Assembly: GCA_028829895.1 (NCBI GenBank)
Contig: JALGAQ010000009.1
Coordinates: forward strand, 620,001-684,000
DNA length: 64,000 nucleotides
Reading direction: 5' to 3'
DNA from: Sinotaia quadrata
Taxonomy: Eukaryota; Mollusca; Gastropoda; Architaenioglossa; Viviparidae
Below the pieces are notes generated by a model. That model was not told the DNA's origin. It saw only the letters and a list, made by a program, of their open reading frames with translations, and searched no databases. This document shows, in pieces, positions 24,280 to 36,304 of this stretch; the stretch's first letter is position 1; each line of letters begins with the position of its first letter. Made by a program: the position numbers and the translations under genes.

Positions 24280-24780
24280 ACTATAAAGATGCTTCTGGCT
24301 TGTCAGGGATGCAACATAGAATATTTAGACGCTTCTCACCTTCTACCTTACAGTTGGCAACGAACACCTACATATCTTTTGAGTTAGATTATTCTGCTCA
24401 AGCTTGGACGTCTACCCTCCTCAATAAAATACACCATCGCGCAACCAAGTTAATCATTGGTCTTCAGAGATTATCATATAAAGAGCGCTGGTCACTCTCA
24501 TCTATAGGCGCACTCATGGAGACCTGATTCTGGCCTACAGAACCTTACTCCCCTAAATCTGTTCCAACAGCGTTTGACCTGCACCACAAGAAATCACAAA
24601 CGTGCTAATCATACCACATTCACGCCTTGACTGCCGCCAGTATTTTAATGCTGTTTGGGTGTTTTTTCTATAAACACTACCAGATGCTGTGGCTGATTCT
24701 TATGAAACTACATTCAAGAAAATGTTAGATGTATATATGCCGGCAAATACTTCCATCGCCTCCTCTTATTGAATGAACAA
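24280..24780 (+). mobile_element. CR1/jockey-like RT C-terminal fragment
   Basis: Plus-strand translation gives LDYSAQAWTSTLLNKIHHRA, TKLIIGLQRLSYKERW, then after a frame change RGDLILAYRTL and NLFQQRLTCTTRNHKRA. This follows the 'LEYA.QAW.P........ER.QRRATK....L...SYEERL..L...L..RR.RGDLI..Y' tail of CR1/jockey-type elements. Only the last part of the RT ORF is present; the palm is absent. Confidence 0.75.
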
Positions 24781-24879
24781 TCAAATCCCCCATAAATGCT
24801 CCATTCGAATGCGACGCTATATTTGTCATCCGATGGTTTTCGTAAAGCTCATACTTTTTGTCAGCATAAAACTTTGAAT

Positions 24880-26025
24880 ACTTACTTGGAAATCTAATAA
24901 GGCCGAATAGTACGATGTTTTTCACACTTTCTGAAGTTTCTTTTTTGGAATGGAATAACGAGTGATTTTGTCCACTTTTTGGCCATTGCTTTGTTCTGCC
25001 ACAAAATTGATAGCGCTATAGCGGTTTCCTTGTCCTCATCTTTTAAGAGCTTCACAGGAACATTGTCTATTTCAGTATAGCTTCTTCCACCTCTTATTTC
25101 GATGTTGTTGAACTTTATTACAGAGGCGCGATTGCTCTGTTCAATAAATGTGTCTAGCTTGAGTTCTTGATTGTGTAGAACTTTGCAGTGTCTATCTGTT
25201 GGGGATATCGTCATTATGAGTTAGAATATTGCCACATTTGTCTGAAGCTGGTGGAAGCTTTTGACTCTTGTTTTCGTGAATGTCCTCAGCACAGAATATG
25301 CTTCCTTGTTATTCGCCGCCTCCATATAGCGATCAATTTCCTCACATTTACGTTTAATTCACTGCTCTCATTTTCTTCACAATGGTTTATGCACCAGGTT
25401 TTATTGGCTCCTATTCTATTCACTCGTATGTTTCTGGGCTTCACGTTGATGTCACTTTTAACATAGGTGAAGAATTTCGGTGGTGATCCAGGGTCGTTTT
25501 TATCCTATGTATTTGCCGAGTTGCTCCTTGGATTTGAATCATGTACCTTATATTATTCAAAAGGGTGTCAATATTCAGATTAATAAGACTTACAGCTGCA
25601 AATCTCCCACCGATCTTCGTTTCGAACATTTGGGCGACTGTTGGATCTTCGAGTTTTTCAATGTCGAACCGAATACGTGGTCGCTGCTTATGCCAGCATC
25701 AGGGAAAGTACTTGAATTGGCCATATTAATGCTCGATTGGAAACTGAGGCATGGGGATGAAATTAATCTGGTTTTATACTAGGCCATTTGATGAGTGTCA
25801 CGTTACAGTTTGGGATAGCTTATGATGGTGAAGTGTGTTGCCTATTGTGAAATGGCGACTCTGCAATCTGAAGTAGCCTAAGCCCGCGATCCTTTGTTTC
25901 TCTAAGGCCAAATCTACCGACCGTTCTACCCAGTGTTTATAAGCATCACATCTTACCTTTGCGGTCTAACTCAGAAACTCATCCACATCCGTACAGAGTG
26001 CGGACATTCCATGTGCCAAGGATAA
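24880..26025 (-). mobile_element. LINE fragment: endonuclease start joined to RT N-terminus
   Basis: Minus strand: at 26020 GTWNVRTLYG is the classic start of a LINE AP-endonuclease (W-N-V-R-T-L). Worn endonuclease pieces continue to about 25230 with many stops. At 25214-24894 comes the RT front end: DNVPVKLLKDEDKETAIAL, KKWTKSLVIPFQKRNFRKCE KHRTI, matching 'D.IPAELLK' and 'W.KSLI.PLPKKGN...C.NYRTI'. The RT palm is missing. It may belong with LINE-B (same RTE-like style) but I cannot show that. Confidence 0.7.
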
Positions 26026-28460
26026 TTCATCTCGATAGGAGTGCTATGGCACAATTACTTCTTTCAGGATGATGGAACGAGCAAGGGATTGTCACGGCAC
26101 CAACTCGCTCATGACCTTCCTTTTATCTATGACCTTTCCACGGGCTTCAATAGATTAGTGGTACCCATCCATGCTCCAAACTATATTTTCTTCAAACAAC
26201 AATTAAGAATTGGGAAAGAGCAATTTACTTGTAACTTGTCTGTTCGGCATGAACGGTAATTTGTGTGCTGATGAAAATGATAGATGTTGGAAAGATCTCC
26301 CTAGGCAAACAGTAACTAAAAATGCCAGGTAAACGGTTGATGGCATTTCGTAGATTAGTTTAGACAGAGATGGGCAGCGCTCGTAGGCGGAGACATGTGA
26401 GATCAATAGAGTTAACGTCATTCAGCGGAGTGACATGAGGATCGATAAAGGTATTCACACCTTCGTTGTCATGAGGACAAGATCTTCAATATGCGTTACG
26501 TGAAGACCGATAACATTGAGCGTACGGGTCAGTGAACGGAAAAAGTGTGTGTCTATTAGATCGAGGTTGAAAATAGCAGTAAGGTACCCAAACGAATGAA
26601 GATTCAGTTGTGAATTGCAGGGCAACGAACGAAGGTATATAATCCACACAAAAGCAGCTAATGGAGAAGAGAATGACCAGTAGTGATCAATAGAATGATC
26701 ATATAGTGCATTCACAGCTCGGTAAGAACGGTCCTCATCGGATTGAGCAAGCTTTGGTGCAACTGATGGCAGCAGAAGAAGAATCAAATAATCCGAAAAA
26801 AAATCGTCTATTGACAATAGAATTAAGGTGTCAACAGTCCCTTAGAGTATGTGTCATGGCCGGAAGGTAAAACATGTTGATAATTATTTTCATAAGCCAC
26901 AAACAGAAATCATAATTTCGGTAAAAATAGAAGGTAGGAACACACGAGCTGTAACACAAGTGGATTCGCCCTAGTGTCAGCTTTAATTTTAATAAAAGCA
27001 TGCTATTTTCCAATGCACAAATTTATCAAAACAAAAATCGTCTAAAAAGAATGCACATGAAAGCAGTACGTAAGTTAGTGACTCACCGTTTATACATACG
27101 CTACCAAAAAGTCTAATCGATAGGACTTGTGCAGATTTCATATCCACAGAAACATTAAAACAGTAAAACATTAAAAAGAATTGTGATCATGCGGGTTTAC
27201 AAGAAAGGTAAGAAAAGTACACACATACAAATATATAAAACGCTCATGATAGGATTGGCTAGTGTGACTAAAAGAACATTGGAGTGAAATATAAAATACA
27301 ATATCAGCCAGTCTTGAAATTCATATCATTCGGACGGAATCGGATATGTGGTAGGCCATAAAATAGTCTGACAAAATGCAAACCGATCGAGGATCGAAAC
27401 GTTAAATCAAGACCGCTTTGATAAAAAACGTTGAAAGCGTGGGGCTACGAGCAGAATGGAACGTAGAGCTCTAAGTGGAGCTCATGTGGAAGTCCGACGG
27501 AGTAGGTTTAAGCAAACAAAGCAGCCACATGATTCGGGACATTGTAGCTTTGGGAAATGAGGGACGAAATTCTCAAAAGCCAACTGCGGATAGGAATCAG
27601 CAACGTTGAGGAAGTCACTGAAACAAAGAGCATCACAAACACACAGTAAGAACAAGGTGCTGAGCGAGTGAAAAGTTCACAGGATGGAAGTCAAAAGTGG
27701 CTGAATTGCCTAGAATAGGTTACAACAGAGGCAAAACCGATGATCAAAAATACGAATGCATAAAAGTGTGAAGGCCGCGAGCGAGCTAGATGATGGACGA
27801 ACATATTTTTGTTCGGTGTTATCACCATCATGTGTCCCAGTATTGTAAAATTGAACGACTTGACCGATCGGCAAATACTAGTAGAAATATGCGACTGCAC
27901 AGTAAATTGCATCCTTGCATGCAGAAAACGTCATGTACAGGAATTTAACTTACACTTTACAGTGTCGTTGGAACCCATTGTTGCAATTTAAAGGGATTAA
28001 GTTGATTGTGCAACTGGAAAGTATCTCACCTTCAAGTAAACATTCCAATAGTGTATTGACTAGAACATGTTAATGTGACGCTTGTAGTTTTTGTTTTTAT
28101 ATCCTTATCATTAGTTTGGCGTCTTGTGAGGCCTATCCCAGGGGAAACTTCGGCCTCAATAGCTGTCTTTCAGACTGTTGCAATTCTGTATGAACAATGA
28201 TGTTTACCTTTAGTACGAGCTTTAGACCTTCGAAACGCCGCTCAGTTATGTGGCGCTCCCCTTAATCGGTACAAATATGCCCTTAAATCGATCATATAGC
28301 TGTAAGCTATAGGCGGCGAGGTGTGTGAAAGAGTGCCGCTTTTACTGATCGACCATTCTAGATTCCGACCACAAATTAGTTTGTCATAGGCCTTCAATAA
28401 GATCTTGTGGACGCCTTAAGAATAGCACGATCAGTTTGGATATAACTAAAAACTCTCCGG
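26026..28460. other. Unassigned intergenic sequence
   Basis: No convincing exon or repeat is recognised. A 120-codon minus-strand frame at 26817-26455 has no familiar motif and is treated as chance. Parts may be very old LINE sequence. Confidence 0.4.
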
Positions 28461-28727
28461 GTCTGCTGTCTTAACTTGTTGTCAAAACGTTCTTGCAAAA
28501 AACCTGGATCATCTTCCACTAAGCAGCGTAGTAATGCACTGCTTTCAGATTCCACGAGCGATTTTCGGAACAAGTCTAATCAGGTGTGGGTTGAAAAAAC
28601 AAATCACAAAACCATGGCTTTCCGCAAGTACCTTCCGACTTCTTCATCCATGCCGAGCAATCACGGCCGATTGTCAGCGGGATAGTGCACACAAAGCCCT
28701 CCGGCGTGCTCTAAGTACAATCATACT
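28460..28727 (+). mobile_element. LINE-A linker, left part (interrupted by LTR element)
   Basis: Resembles the reverse complement of 47590-47400: AATCAGGTGTGGGTTGAAAA, CAAAACCATGGCT, CAATCACGGCCGATTGTCAGC, GATAGTGCAC. The family pattern then continues beyond the LTR element at 31174, so this LINE copy was split by that insertion. Confidence 0.7.
28723..28727. repeat. Target-site duplication, left
   Basis: ATACT directly before the LTR; the same five bases follow the other LTR at 31169-31173. Confidence 0.95.
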
Positions 28728-29136
28728 TGTTGTATCTCTGTCGCTACTGTTATATCTCCGTTGAATTTCTCACTCGACAAATACTATTGAACCGACCGTG
28801 ACCCGTTTGCCGAGAAAAGAACCAAACGCCAAAGAAAAATGTATTGGGAAAAACGCGGTTCAAAAGTGGCAAAAAACTATTTACATTTATAGTGATATAT
28901 CCAGCCCCCCGGAAGGTTCTAGAAGTAAAAGCTTGCTTCACCAATTAGGGGTAAGGCATTTATGCGGGCGTTGAGCCGATTGGATAAGCAGCGACCACCC
29001 CGCATGGACTTGCTGGACTTGGAGCCTGCCGGAGGCTCATACGGAGCACTGTGATTGTGTTGACTTGGAGCCTCCCGGAGGCTCATACGGAGCACTGTGA
29101 TTGTGTTTTCCTGGGAATGCTTGCATATTCCCAACA
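28728..29136 (-). repeat. 3' LTR
   Basis: 409 bp; contains an internal 46-bp tandem repeat (29016-29061 and 29062-29107: CTTGGAGCCTGCCGGAGGC against CTTGGAGCCTCCCGGAGGC, each ending CACTGTGATTGTGTT). The purine tract at 29137-29146 marks its upstream edge. Confidence 0.95.
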
Positions 29137-30157
29137 CCTCCCCTTTGATGTAGTTTGGTGTAGGTTGGTTGACTGGGGTCGATCTGAAAAGGACGAACAA
29201 GTTTCCTTTTGCGGTTGGTCCGACGGCGAGGTAACAAAGAAGGCGGACGAGTTGTTGTCTGTTGTTGTGAATGTAGTGTTGTCCGCGCTGGAATAGCTCT
29301 TTTGTAAGGTGCCTTTGACGCCAGAGCACATTTTGAGCATGAGCGACAGATATTTTGGTTTTGAACCATTTTGGAACACGATTGTACTGAATTACACACT
29401 GAATTGAGGGGGACAGAAAAAAGTTTCAGTTTTTCCATCCAATCCAACCCAAGAAGATTAAGGTTGGGACGGTCGGAGAGATAGCATGTTCCGGTGAAGG
29501 ATAGATCCTTGAAAGACACATCACATATAAGCTCACCCGTCAGTTTCAATGGAGATCCGGATGCGCTGATTGCGGTATGCTTTGATGTGGTTACCCTGGG
29601 TCTTCCAAGCCGTTTCCACACATTCTTGGAGAGAATGGTGATGTCTGAAGCAGTGTCCACTTGAAGACGCACAGGTACATGATTGATTTTGACCGTAACA
29701 TACTTTCTTCGGCGATCAAAATTGACTTTGAAAGTTGCAAATACAGGTTTAGACGTCGCCTTCTTGAAAGAATGTGGTCTGGATCTTGTCTGCTCCGACT
29801 TTTTGTGGCTGGATTTTCTGCAGCATTCTTCTTTGTGGCCACGTTTATGGCATTTCTGACAGAGATGTCTCTTGAATGGACATAATCTCACGTAATGCCA
29901 CTCGCCACATTGCCAGCATGCTGTCGGCGGCTTTGAGTTGATGGGTTTGGCGTTAAATTCTTTATGCTGCGATCGACCAAAAGATGATTGCATGGCATTA
30001 ACGGATGACGTACCGTGAGCCTGTTCTATCATCTTGGTGTCGTGTTTCAAGTTCAACAGTCGTTGGCACTCTGTGGTGATTGACTGTAGAGTTATGTCAG
30101 GGTCCAGCTCCATTTTGCTTAGTATGCGTGTCCGAATATCTGCAATCAATGGGGAGA
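29137..30157 (-). pseudogene. gag C-terminus, protease and residual integrase of the LTR element
   Basis: Open frame from about 30157 into the 3' LTR (stop at 29037). It begins with the gag C-terminal part (ADIRTRILSKMELDPD, ECQRLLNLKHD), then a CX2CX3HX4C knuckle at CWQCGEWHYVRLC and a second CX2CX4H..C knuckle at CQKCHKRGHKEECC. The retropepsin follows: VRLQVDTASDITILS holds the catalytic DTAS, and NLLGLDWM is the usual C-terminal ILG-D block. After KLKLFSVP the order jumps to ICRSCSKCALASKAP, the HHCC zinc-finger end of an integrase, and then to a basic pol C-terminus. RT and RNase H are deleted. The N-terminal join to gag is broken by a frame change near 30150. Confidence 0.9.
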
Positions 30158-30736
30158 CTGCAAACCACAGACAAATAAAAGGCATTTGAACTGGTCGTCG
30201 GTCATTGTGCGTAGCTTGAACCGCTCCGCCTCACGATTGATTACTCCTGCATATGTGACAAAATCATCCGATTCGTTCTTGGCCAGTTTGAGACACTGGT
30301 AACGAATATTGAACAAGGATGATTGTTCGCCAAATATAGTGCTGAGGCATGTGACAGTATCATCAAATGAGAAATCACGGGGGGTTTTGGGTAAGATGTA
30401 GTTGCAATAACGTTCGTGTTCCGCAGGGCCAAGCTTTCTGAGTAACAATCGAACCTTCTGCGCGTCATCTGTTTCAGCTAGCTCCAGACGAAATGAGTCT
30501 TCGTACTTGCGGAACCAGGAATCAAAATGAACACCAGCGGCTGGATCGTAGTGAAAATCAGCAATGGAGTTACTGATAGTTTCGATCAGCGGACGTGATG
30601 TTTCTTGTTTGATTGACGTGGCCGATTGTATATTCATCTTCTGTGTTAGTGTTTCAATAAGCTTCAACTGCGACAACTCGAACTGTTTTTGTTGCTGCTG
30701 TAAAAGTATTTGCATCTGTTCAAATGAAATTGACAT
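30146..30736 (-). CDS. gag-like ORF of the LTR element
   Basis: 196 codons starting at an ATG 24 bp inside the 5' LTR edge. It has a glutamine-rich start (LLQQQQKQFELSQLK), then IADFHYDPAAGVHFDSWFRK, RLLLRKLGPAEHERYCNYIL, and FNIRYQCLKLAKNESDDFVT: the matrix/capsid pattern of flatworm and insect gypsy gags ('F..W..RYE', 'LL..KL....Y..Y'). The frame ends at a stop just after VCGLQS, where the capsid region should run on; the continuation is in another frame, so a small indel has split the original gag-pol ORF. It may still make a truncated capsid protein. Confidence 0.88.
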   Translation of the reverse strand: MSISFEQMQILLQQQQKQFELSQLKLIETLTQKMNIQSATSIKQETSRPLIETISNSIADFHYDPAAGVHFDSWFRKYEDSFRLELAETDDAQKVRLLLRKLGPAEHERYCNYILPKTPRDFSFDDTVTCLSTIFGEQSSLFNIRYQCLKLAKNESDDFVTYAGVINREAERFKLRTMTDDQFKCLLFVCGLQSPH

Positions 30737-30759
30737 TGTGGGTAATTTCCCGTCGCCAC

Positions 30760-31168
30760 TGTTGTATCTCTGTCGCTACTGTTATATCTCCGTTGAATTT
30801 CTCACTCGACAAATACTATTGAACCGACCGTGACCCGTTTGCCGAGAAAAGAACCAAACGCCAAAGAAAAATGTATTGGGAAAAACGCGGTTCAAAAGTG
30901 GCAAAAAACTATTTACATTTATAGTGATATATCCAGCCCCCCGGAAGGTTCTAGAAGTAAAAGCTTGCTTCACCAATTAGGGGTAAGGCATTTATGCGGG
31001 CGTTGAGCCGATTGGATAAGCAGCGACCACCCCGCATGGACTTGCTGGACTTGGAGCCTGCCGGAGGCTCATACGGAGCACTGTGATTGTGTTGACTTGG
31101 AGCCTCCCGGAGGCTCATACGGAGCACTGTGATTGTGTTTTCCTGGGAATGCTTGCATATTACCAACA
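30760..31168 (-). repeat. 5' LTR
   Basis: 409 bp, identical to the other LTR except for one base near its plus-strand end. It carries the same 46-bp internal duplication at 31048-31139. Reading on the minus strand it would hold the promoter; I did not find a convincing TATA box. Confidence 0.95.
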
Positions 31169-31173
31169 ATACT
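31169..31173. repeat. Target-site duplication, right
   Basis: ATACT, the partner of 28723-28727. Confidence 0.95.
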
Positions 31174-32383
<1,210 letters not shown>

Positions 32384-33323
32384 AAGCACTGGGGGTTGTG
32401 GTTTGATCATGTGGTTTTCATGGATCGCCATACTACTGTAGAGACATTGACTTTAATCAGATAATACCCAAATAAAGTAGTCTGCAAGGCAAATTCAAAC
32501 GGTCTACAATGATGATGATGATGTTGTTATATGGATCAATCACGTATCCTCGTTAGCCGAAATAATTTTAATATAACTTTATTGTTTCCCTTAAAACAAC
32601 CTTCTGCTTCGGCGTGGGCAACCCCTCTTCGGGCAGATTTTAGTAAAATATATTTTCACGATCAATAAGCAGTCTCCGTTCCGCTGTTATATGGGTACTT
32701 TGATTTGCTTGGCACCAGACGTGTTTTTCAGGTGTTCGCATGGGCTGTGGCACTCTTGTTCAGGCCTACATGAGAACGAAATAAAATGGTTTGATTTTCT
32801 GACACCCGATAGCAACAATTAGAGTTAGATCTAGCTTTCACAGCTTTGTAGTTTAATCCACTAATTTGGAATAGGGTACAAAAGTAAGTTGGTGCAACGT
32901 CTGACCCAGGTGTCCAGCTGGCTATCCAAGCTAGACCTACCATTTATAGCTCGCGAGTAGCAGCGAAACGTGGACCACACATTTTCGATAATATGGATTT
33001 AACTCCTTTTATCTGAATCACAGATGCGACAACCGCTAGACCCTCTCCAACTGTACAGGAATCCAGATGTAGAGTCGCTGGTTAATAACATGCACGTAGT
33101 ATAGTAAATCTGCAGGTTCTAGATTCAGATCAGGACCGTGTAATAAGGATTTACGCGGTCTCGGGGTCAATGCTTTTGTTGGGAAGCAAGACGAAATAGT
33201 CAGAGAAATATTGGCATAATTCTTAAGAGAATAAAGCGAAGCAATCGAGGTTGTGAAGGAAATCCTAGGTGTATTCAATGAGAAATGTCAATGCTGTTCT
33301 CCTATCAACAAGGACTCAAAAAT
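32384..33323. other. Intergenic sequence downstream of the cyclin gene
   Basis: Contains the second copy of the unnamed repeat module (32658-32736: AATAAGCAGTC, CCGTTCCGCT, TTGCTTGGCACC) and a short (ATG)n. Otherwise nothing is recognised. Confidence 0.5.
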
Positions 33324-33484
33324 GTGTTCGCCAACCTGATGGCATGCCCAGTGTCATATAATTCTGAGATGTTTGTGAGTGTGATGATATATCGAACCGT
33401 AAGTAGGTGCCGGAGTCGGATTCGAACGTAGGTGGTTTAAGCCATAGAGCGCAAGTACATTGTCTACTAGACCACCCTGACACA
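33324..33484 (-). repeat. SINE-A-like copy, diverged head
   Basis: Tail GTTCGCCAACCTGAT at the left, body AGTAGGTGCCGGAGTCGG, B box GGATTCGAACGTAGG, head GTCAGGGTGGTCTAGTAGAC on the minus strand. The tRNA-like head differs from the other copies. It lies about 80 bp past the cyclin stop codon. Confidence 0.75.
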
Positions 33485-33565
33485 CTAGGGTTGTCTTCCA
33501 TGATGAATATGAAATATTTAGAAAAAATAAACTTGATAGGATAGTAAGTGGAGTAACGACGCGAG

Positions 33566-34079
33566 CTAATTGTGCATGGCACTGTAAGAGACATACTTGG
33601 AGCAGTACTTGCAAACAGATTGCCGTCGAAGGTAATGACCACCGGGGGATATGGAACGCGGAACGAGTTGACTGGATGGCTCCAGGCTGACATCTTCATC
33701 ATCCGTGCTACTGTCCGGACAATTACAAAGGGTTGTGGTGGCAGGACCAAGGGTTTTCTTCGACAGTAACCTACCGCGAGCCACTTCGGCTATCAGTTGC
33801 ATAGATATGGTATGATAGCGTACGGCCAGCGGTATGAGATCCGTTTCCGTATAGCCCGTAATGTGCTGTAGTATCGGAGGCCAAAGAGGACTTCGTTGAT
33901 CTTCCTCCAACTTCATAGCCTCCAAATCAACTCGGATAGCACGGTCTAGTCCGGCAAACATATCGAAAGAATCCACGGAATCATGAAAAAATTGCACAGC
34001 TTCACATGGTGCTGAGGGAGACTTTTCGGCAGCACCAGGAAAACGTTTACTTTCGCCGTAGGGTTCACTTAATGTTCGA
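33566..34079 (-). CDS. CCNB3: B-type cyclin (cyclin B3-like), terminal exon
   Basis: Last exon of a mitotic cyclin, the regulatory subunit of a cyclin-dependent kinase. Acceptor ATCTTTCAG; 170 codons to a TAG at 33568-33566. After a non-conserved stretch comes the end of the second cyclin fold: RSPLWPPILQHITGYTETDL IPLAVRYHTI, matching the B-cyclin pattern 'W.P.L.HYTGY...DL.P...R'. A serine/acid-rich tail (PDSSTDDEDVSLEPSSQ) and KYCSK follow. A strong donor-like CCAA/GTATGT 30 bp before the stop means a further exon is possible, so the C-terminus is not certain. The gene symbol is by pattern, not by search. Confidence 0.8.
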
Positions 34080-35009
34080 CTGAAAGATCATAGGAGCATA
34101 TATTACAGAAAATCAAAACCAAATCTTGATGAAGAGGTTACTGTAGAAGACAAAACATAAACATATTTATGACTGACCTACCCAAATAGGACTCATTTTC
34201 AGGGGGCCATACTAAAGCTCGAAGTTCGGATCATTTGCTCGATAGTCGAAAGTTCTACCACTAAGTGAAGACGGCGTAGTGTCGAAACTTTTCGCAAAGC
34301 ATGGGTTGCACTAATGCAGATTAATCTCTTTTGGAGAACCCGAATATATGGTGAAATTGAACGAAGAACATTTCACACTCACTATTCATGTTGTTGGTTA
34401 TCACGAAGTTAGTGTATAAAGTTAGTGCATAAAATTCAGATGATAACTTGTGAACTGTGAACGTTGTGGGTGGTGAAATCTGTACAAAAGTAACCTGTTG
34501 GAGAAGCTCTATTGAATTAACCGTAACAAACCATTGATGCAGATGCTTAACCAAAAGTGAACTCTAGTTTCTGTCACTAATCCAGCGAACACATAGGACC
34601 AGCGATTGGAAAGTAAATGGATAAAAACAATGGTGGCTACGGAAACACAGGTACCCGGAAACAAAAGTACGGTATATTCATCAGACAGGAACATGATTAA
34701 GTCCGATATGAAATGTTCCAATGGTGCAGGAAACATCATTAGTATTAAATTACCAAGAAGCTTAATGACAATGAAGCGGACTTATTCCGACACAAGAGAA
34801 ATAGGCCATTAAACTTGAACTGCACGAAAAAAGATGCTTATTGAAGCGTGCCACACCGGTCGCGATTTGTAAATTTGCAGCTGAACTATGCGTGATTAAA
34901 AAACCATTTGCGAGCTTCGCATTACATTCGTGAGGACCAACGACTGACTTTTACCATATCTTAGACGATGTGCAGAGAAATATTACCCACGCGACATATA
35001 GTTTCGTGT

Positions 35010-35268
35010 GTTCGCCAACCTGATCACAGGCTTGGCACCAAATAACTCTGTGAGTTTTATAGTACACTACTCACAAATTCTCATTGAGATAATTATGTCT
35101 TTGGCATTTTTGACCAACTTGCTAAATGGAGCTACAGACCATGGTTTCGATCTTGTTAGATCTCATCAGTGTAGCATACCAATGTCTGGTCACAGATTTG
35201 AACCTGCGACCTCTTGAATGCGAGCCAGGTGCTTAGCCCACTGGGCTACTCGGCCCCGGCTCGCTGGT
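35010..35268 (-). repeat. SINE-B copy
   Basis: Minus strand: head GAGTAGCCCAGTGGGCTAAGC with B box GGTCGCAGGTTCAAATC, body TGATGAGATCTAACAAGATC and ATAATTATCTC, then a 3' tail CAGAGTTATTTGGTGCCAAG CCTG..CAGGTTGGCGAAC. The tail is the same as that of SINE-A although head and body differ. Confidence 0.85.
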
Positions 35269-35309
35269 CATCAATTAGCCACTCAAACACAATTATCTGT
35301 CTGATTACA

Positions 35310-35540
35310 ACTCTGTGAGTTGTTTGTGGGCGTGATATAGTATCGTACTATTGTATCCTATGCGAAAGCAGTAAAGAACGCAGTGGTCAACGCTTTTCAC
35401 ATGCCAACACCATAAAGCACAATGCAGTATCTGGACTAGGGACATACTACATAGAAGTGAAGCACTTATATCGGGCACGTGTTGTGAGGTTCGAACACGC
35501 GCCTTGGAATGAGGCTAAAGCATGCCCAATTGCCGGTCTA
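35310..35540 (-). repeat. Diverged SINE, SINE-A type
   Basis: Starts like a SINE-A body in reverse (AACTCTGTGAGTTGTTTGTGGGCGTGATA) and ends in a tRNA-like head with AGGTTCGAACACGCG as a worn B box. The middle is unrelated to the other copies. Confidence 0.5.
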
Positions 35541-35867
35541 TGACGTATGCGAGCTTAGATAGAAATGATAGCACCTATGAATAGACATCAAAAGCACCAT
35601 TCTTATCAATTTCTCATAAGCCACCATAAGAACCGCGTGGCTCCACTCTCACGGAGAAATGGTCCACTGAAATCAAATGACTTCTTACAAGGTTAGAAAT
35701 AGTTTCGGACAATCGGTCAACCTTCATCGAACATATAAAAGTTGTACAATACATACTGATATGGATGTGACAAAGTAATCACTAATAAATTCTATATATC
35801 AGATTACATCGCTTGACCGAGCACAATCATTTCTTAATGAGGTATCCTATGAGAAAATGAAACTAAC

Positions 35868-36304
35868 TTCATAATCAATGGCTTGTTCATATGGTTTTCA
35901 CAGGTGATCCATTTGTTCACGTTGGCCGTCAATACAGGATCAGATTCGCCCAAACTTCGAGTGCGATCTAGTGAAGGTGCGGAGTTAGTAGACAAATCCA
36001 AGACACCCGAGAAAGGACACATTAATGGTTGATGGCTCGCCAACAAAGAGGAGTGACTTCGACCGCAGTTGTTGTAGAATATCTGCGCAGCCTGGTTCAA
36101 CCGTAGAAACTCTTTCAATTGGCGAACATCTGTCCGTCGTGTCCATTCTACATAGGATGGGTTGCGTAAAACGACGCGCGCAAGCCACAGAACAGCTGCG
36201 GCCTTGCGGGAATCTCGTTTCAGACAGATCTTGTGACTGTGCATACCGGCTTCCAATAAAAAGCGTGACATGTACTGAACTTGACCGCTATGTGCATCAA
36301 GGAC
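35868..36304 (-). CDS. CCNB3: B-type cyclin (cyclin B3-like), exon
   Basis: Fifth visible exon, 437 bp, phase 0 in and phase 2 out; acceptor TGTTTTAG, donor AA/GTTAGT. It opens the second cyclin fold: VLDAHSGQVQYMSRFLLEAG, then KICLKRDSRKAAAVLWLARV, matching 'R......T..L..Y..E......Y.......S..AAAALLLA'. After WTRRTDVRQLKEFLRL the sequence leaves the family pattern and becomes polar and low in complexity (DLSTNSAPSLDRTRS) for the rest of the exon. In ordinary cyclins the next helix (W.P.L..YTGY) follows within about 15 residues; here it is only reached in the next exon. Confidence 0.9.

Larger units (their letters stand above)
28728..31168 (-). mobile_element. Young gypsy-type LTR retrotransposon, internally deleted (2441 bp)
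   Basis: Two 409-bp LTRs (28728-29136, 30760-31168) starting TGTTG and ending CAACA, flanked by 5-bp duplications ATACT. I count one difference between the LTRs (C at 29130, A at 31162). In minus-strand order: 5' LTR, a primer-binding-like TGGCGACGGG one base inside it, gag, two zinc knuckles, aspartic protease, then only scraps of integrase, and a purine tract AAAGGGGAGG abutting the 3' LTR. RT, RNase H and the integrase core are absent, so it would need enzymes from a relative to move. It is inserted in a LINE-A copy. Confidence 0.95.

Noticed and set aside
26455..26817. 120-codon minus-strand ORF as a gene
   Set aside because: No start context, motif or splice structure; composition typical of chance frames in A/T-rich DNA.
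27360..27400. Possible hammerhead core near GATCGAAACGTT
   Set aside because: CGAAAC is present but the upstream CUGANGA is only CTGACAA and the stems do not pair well.
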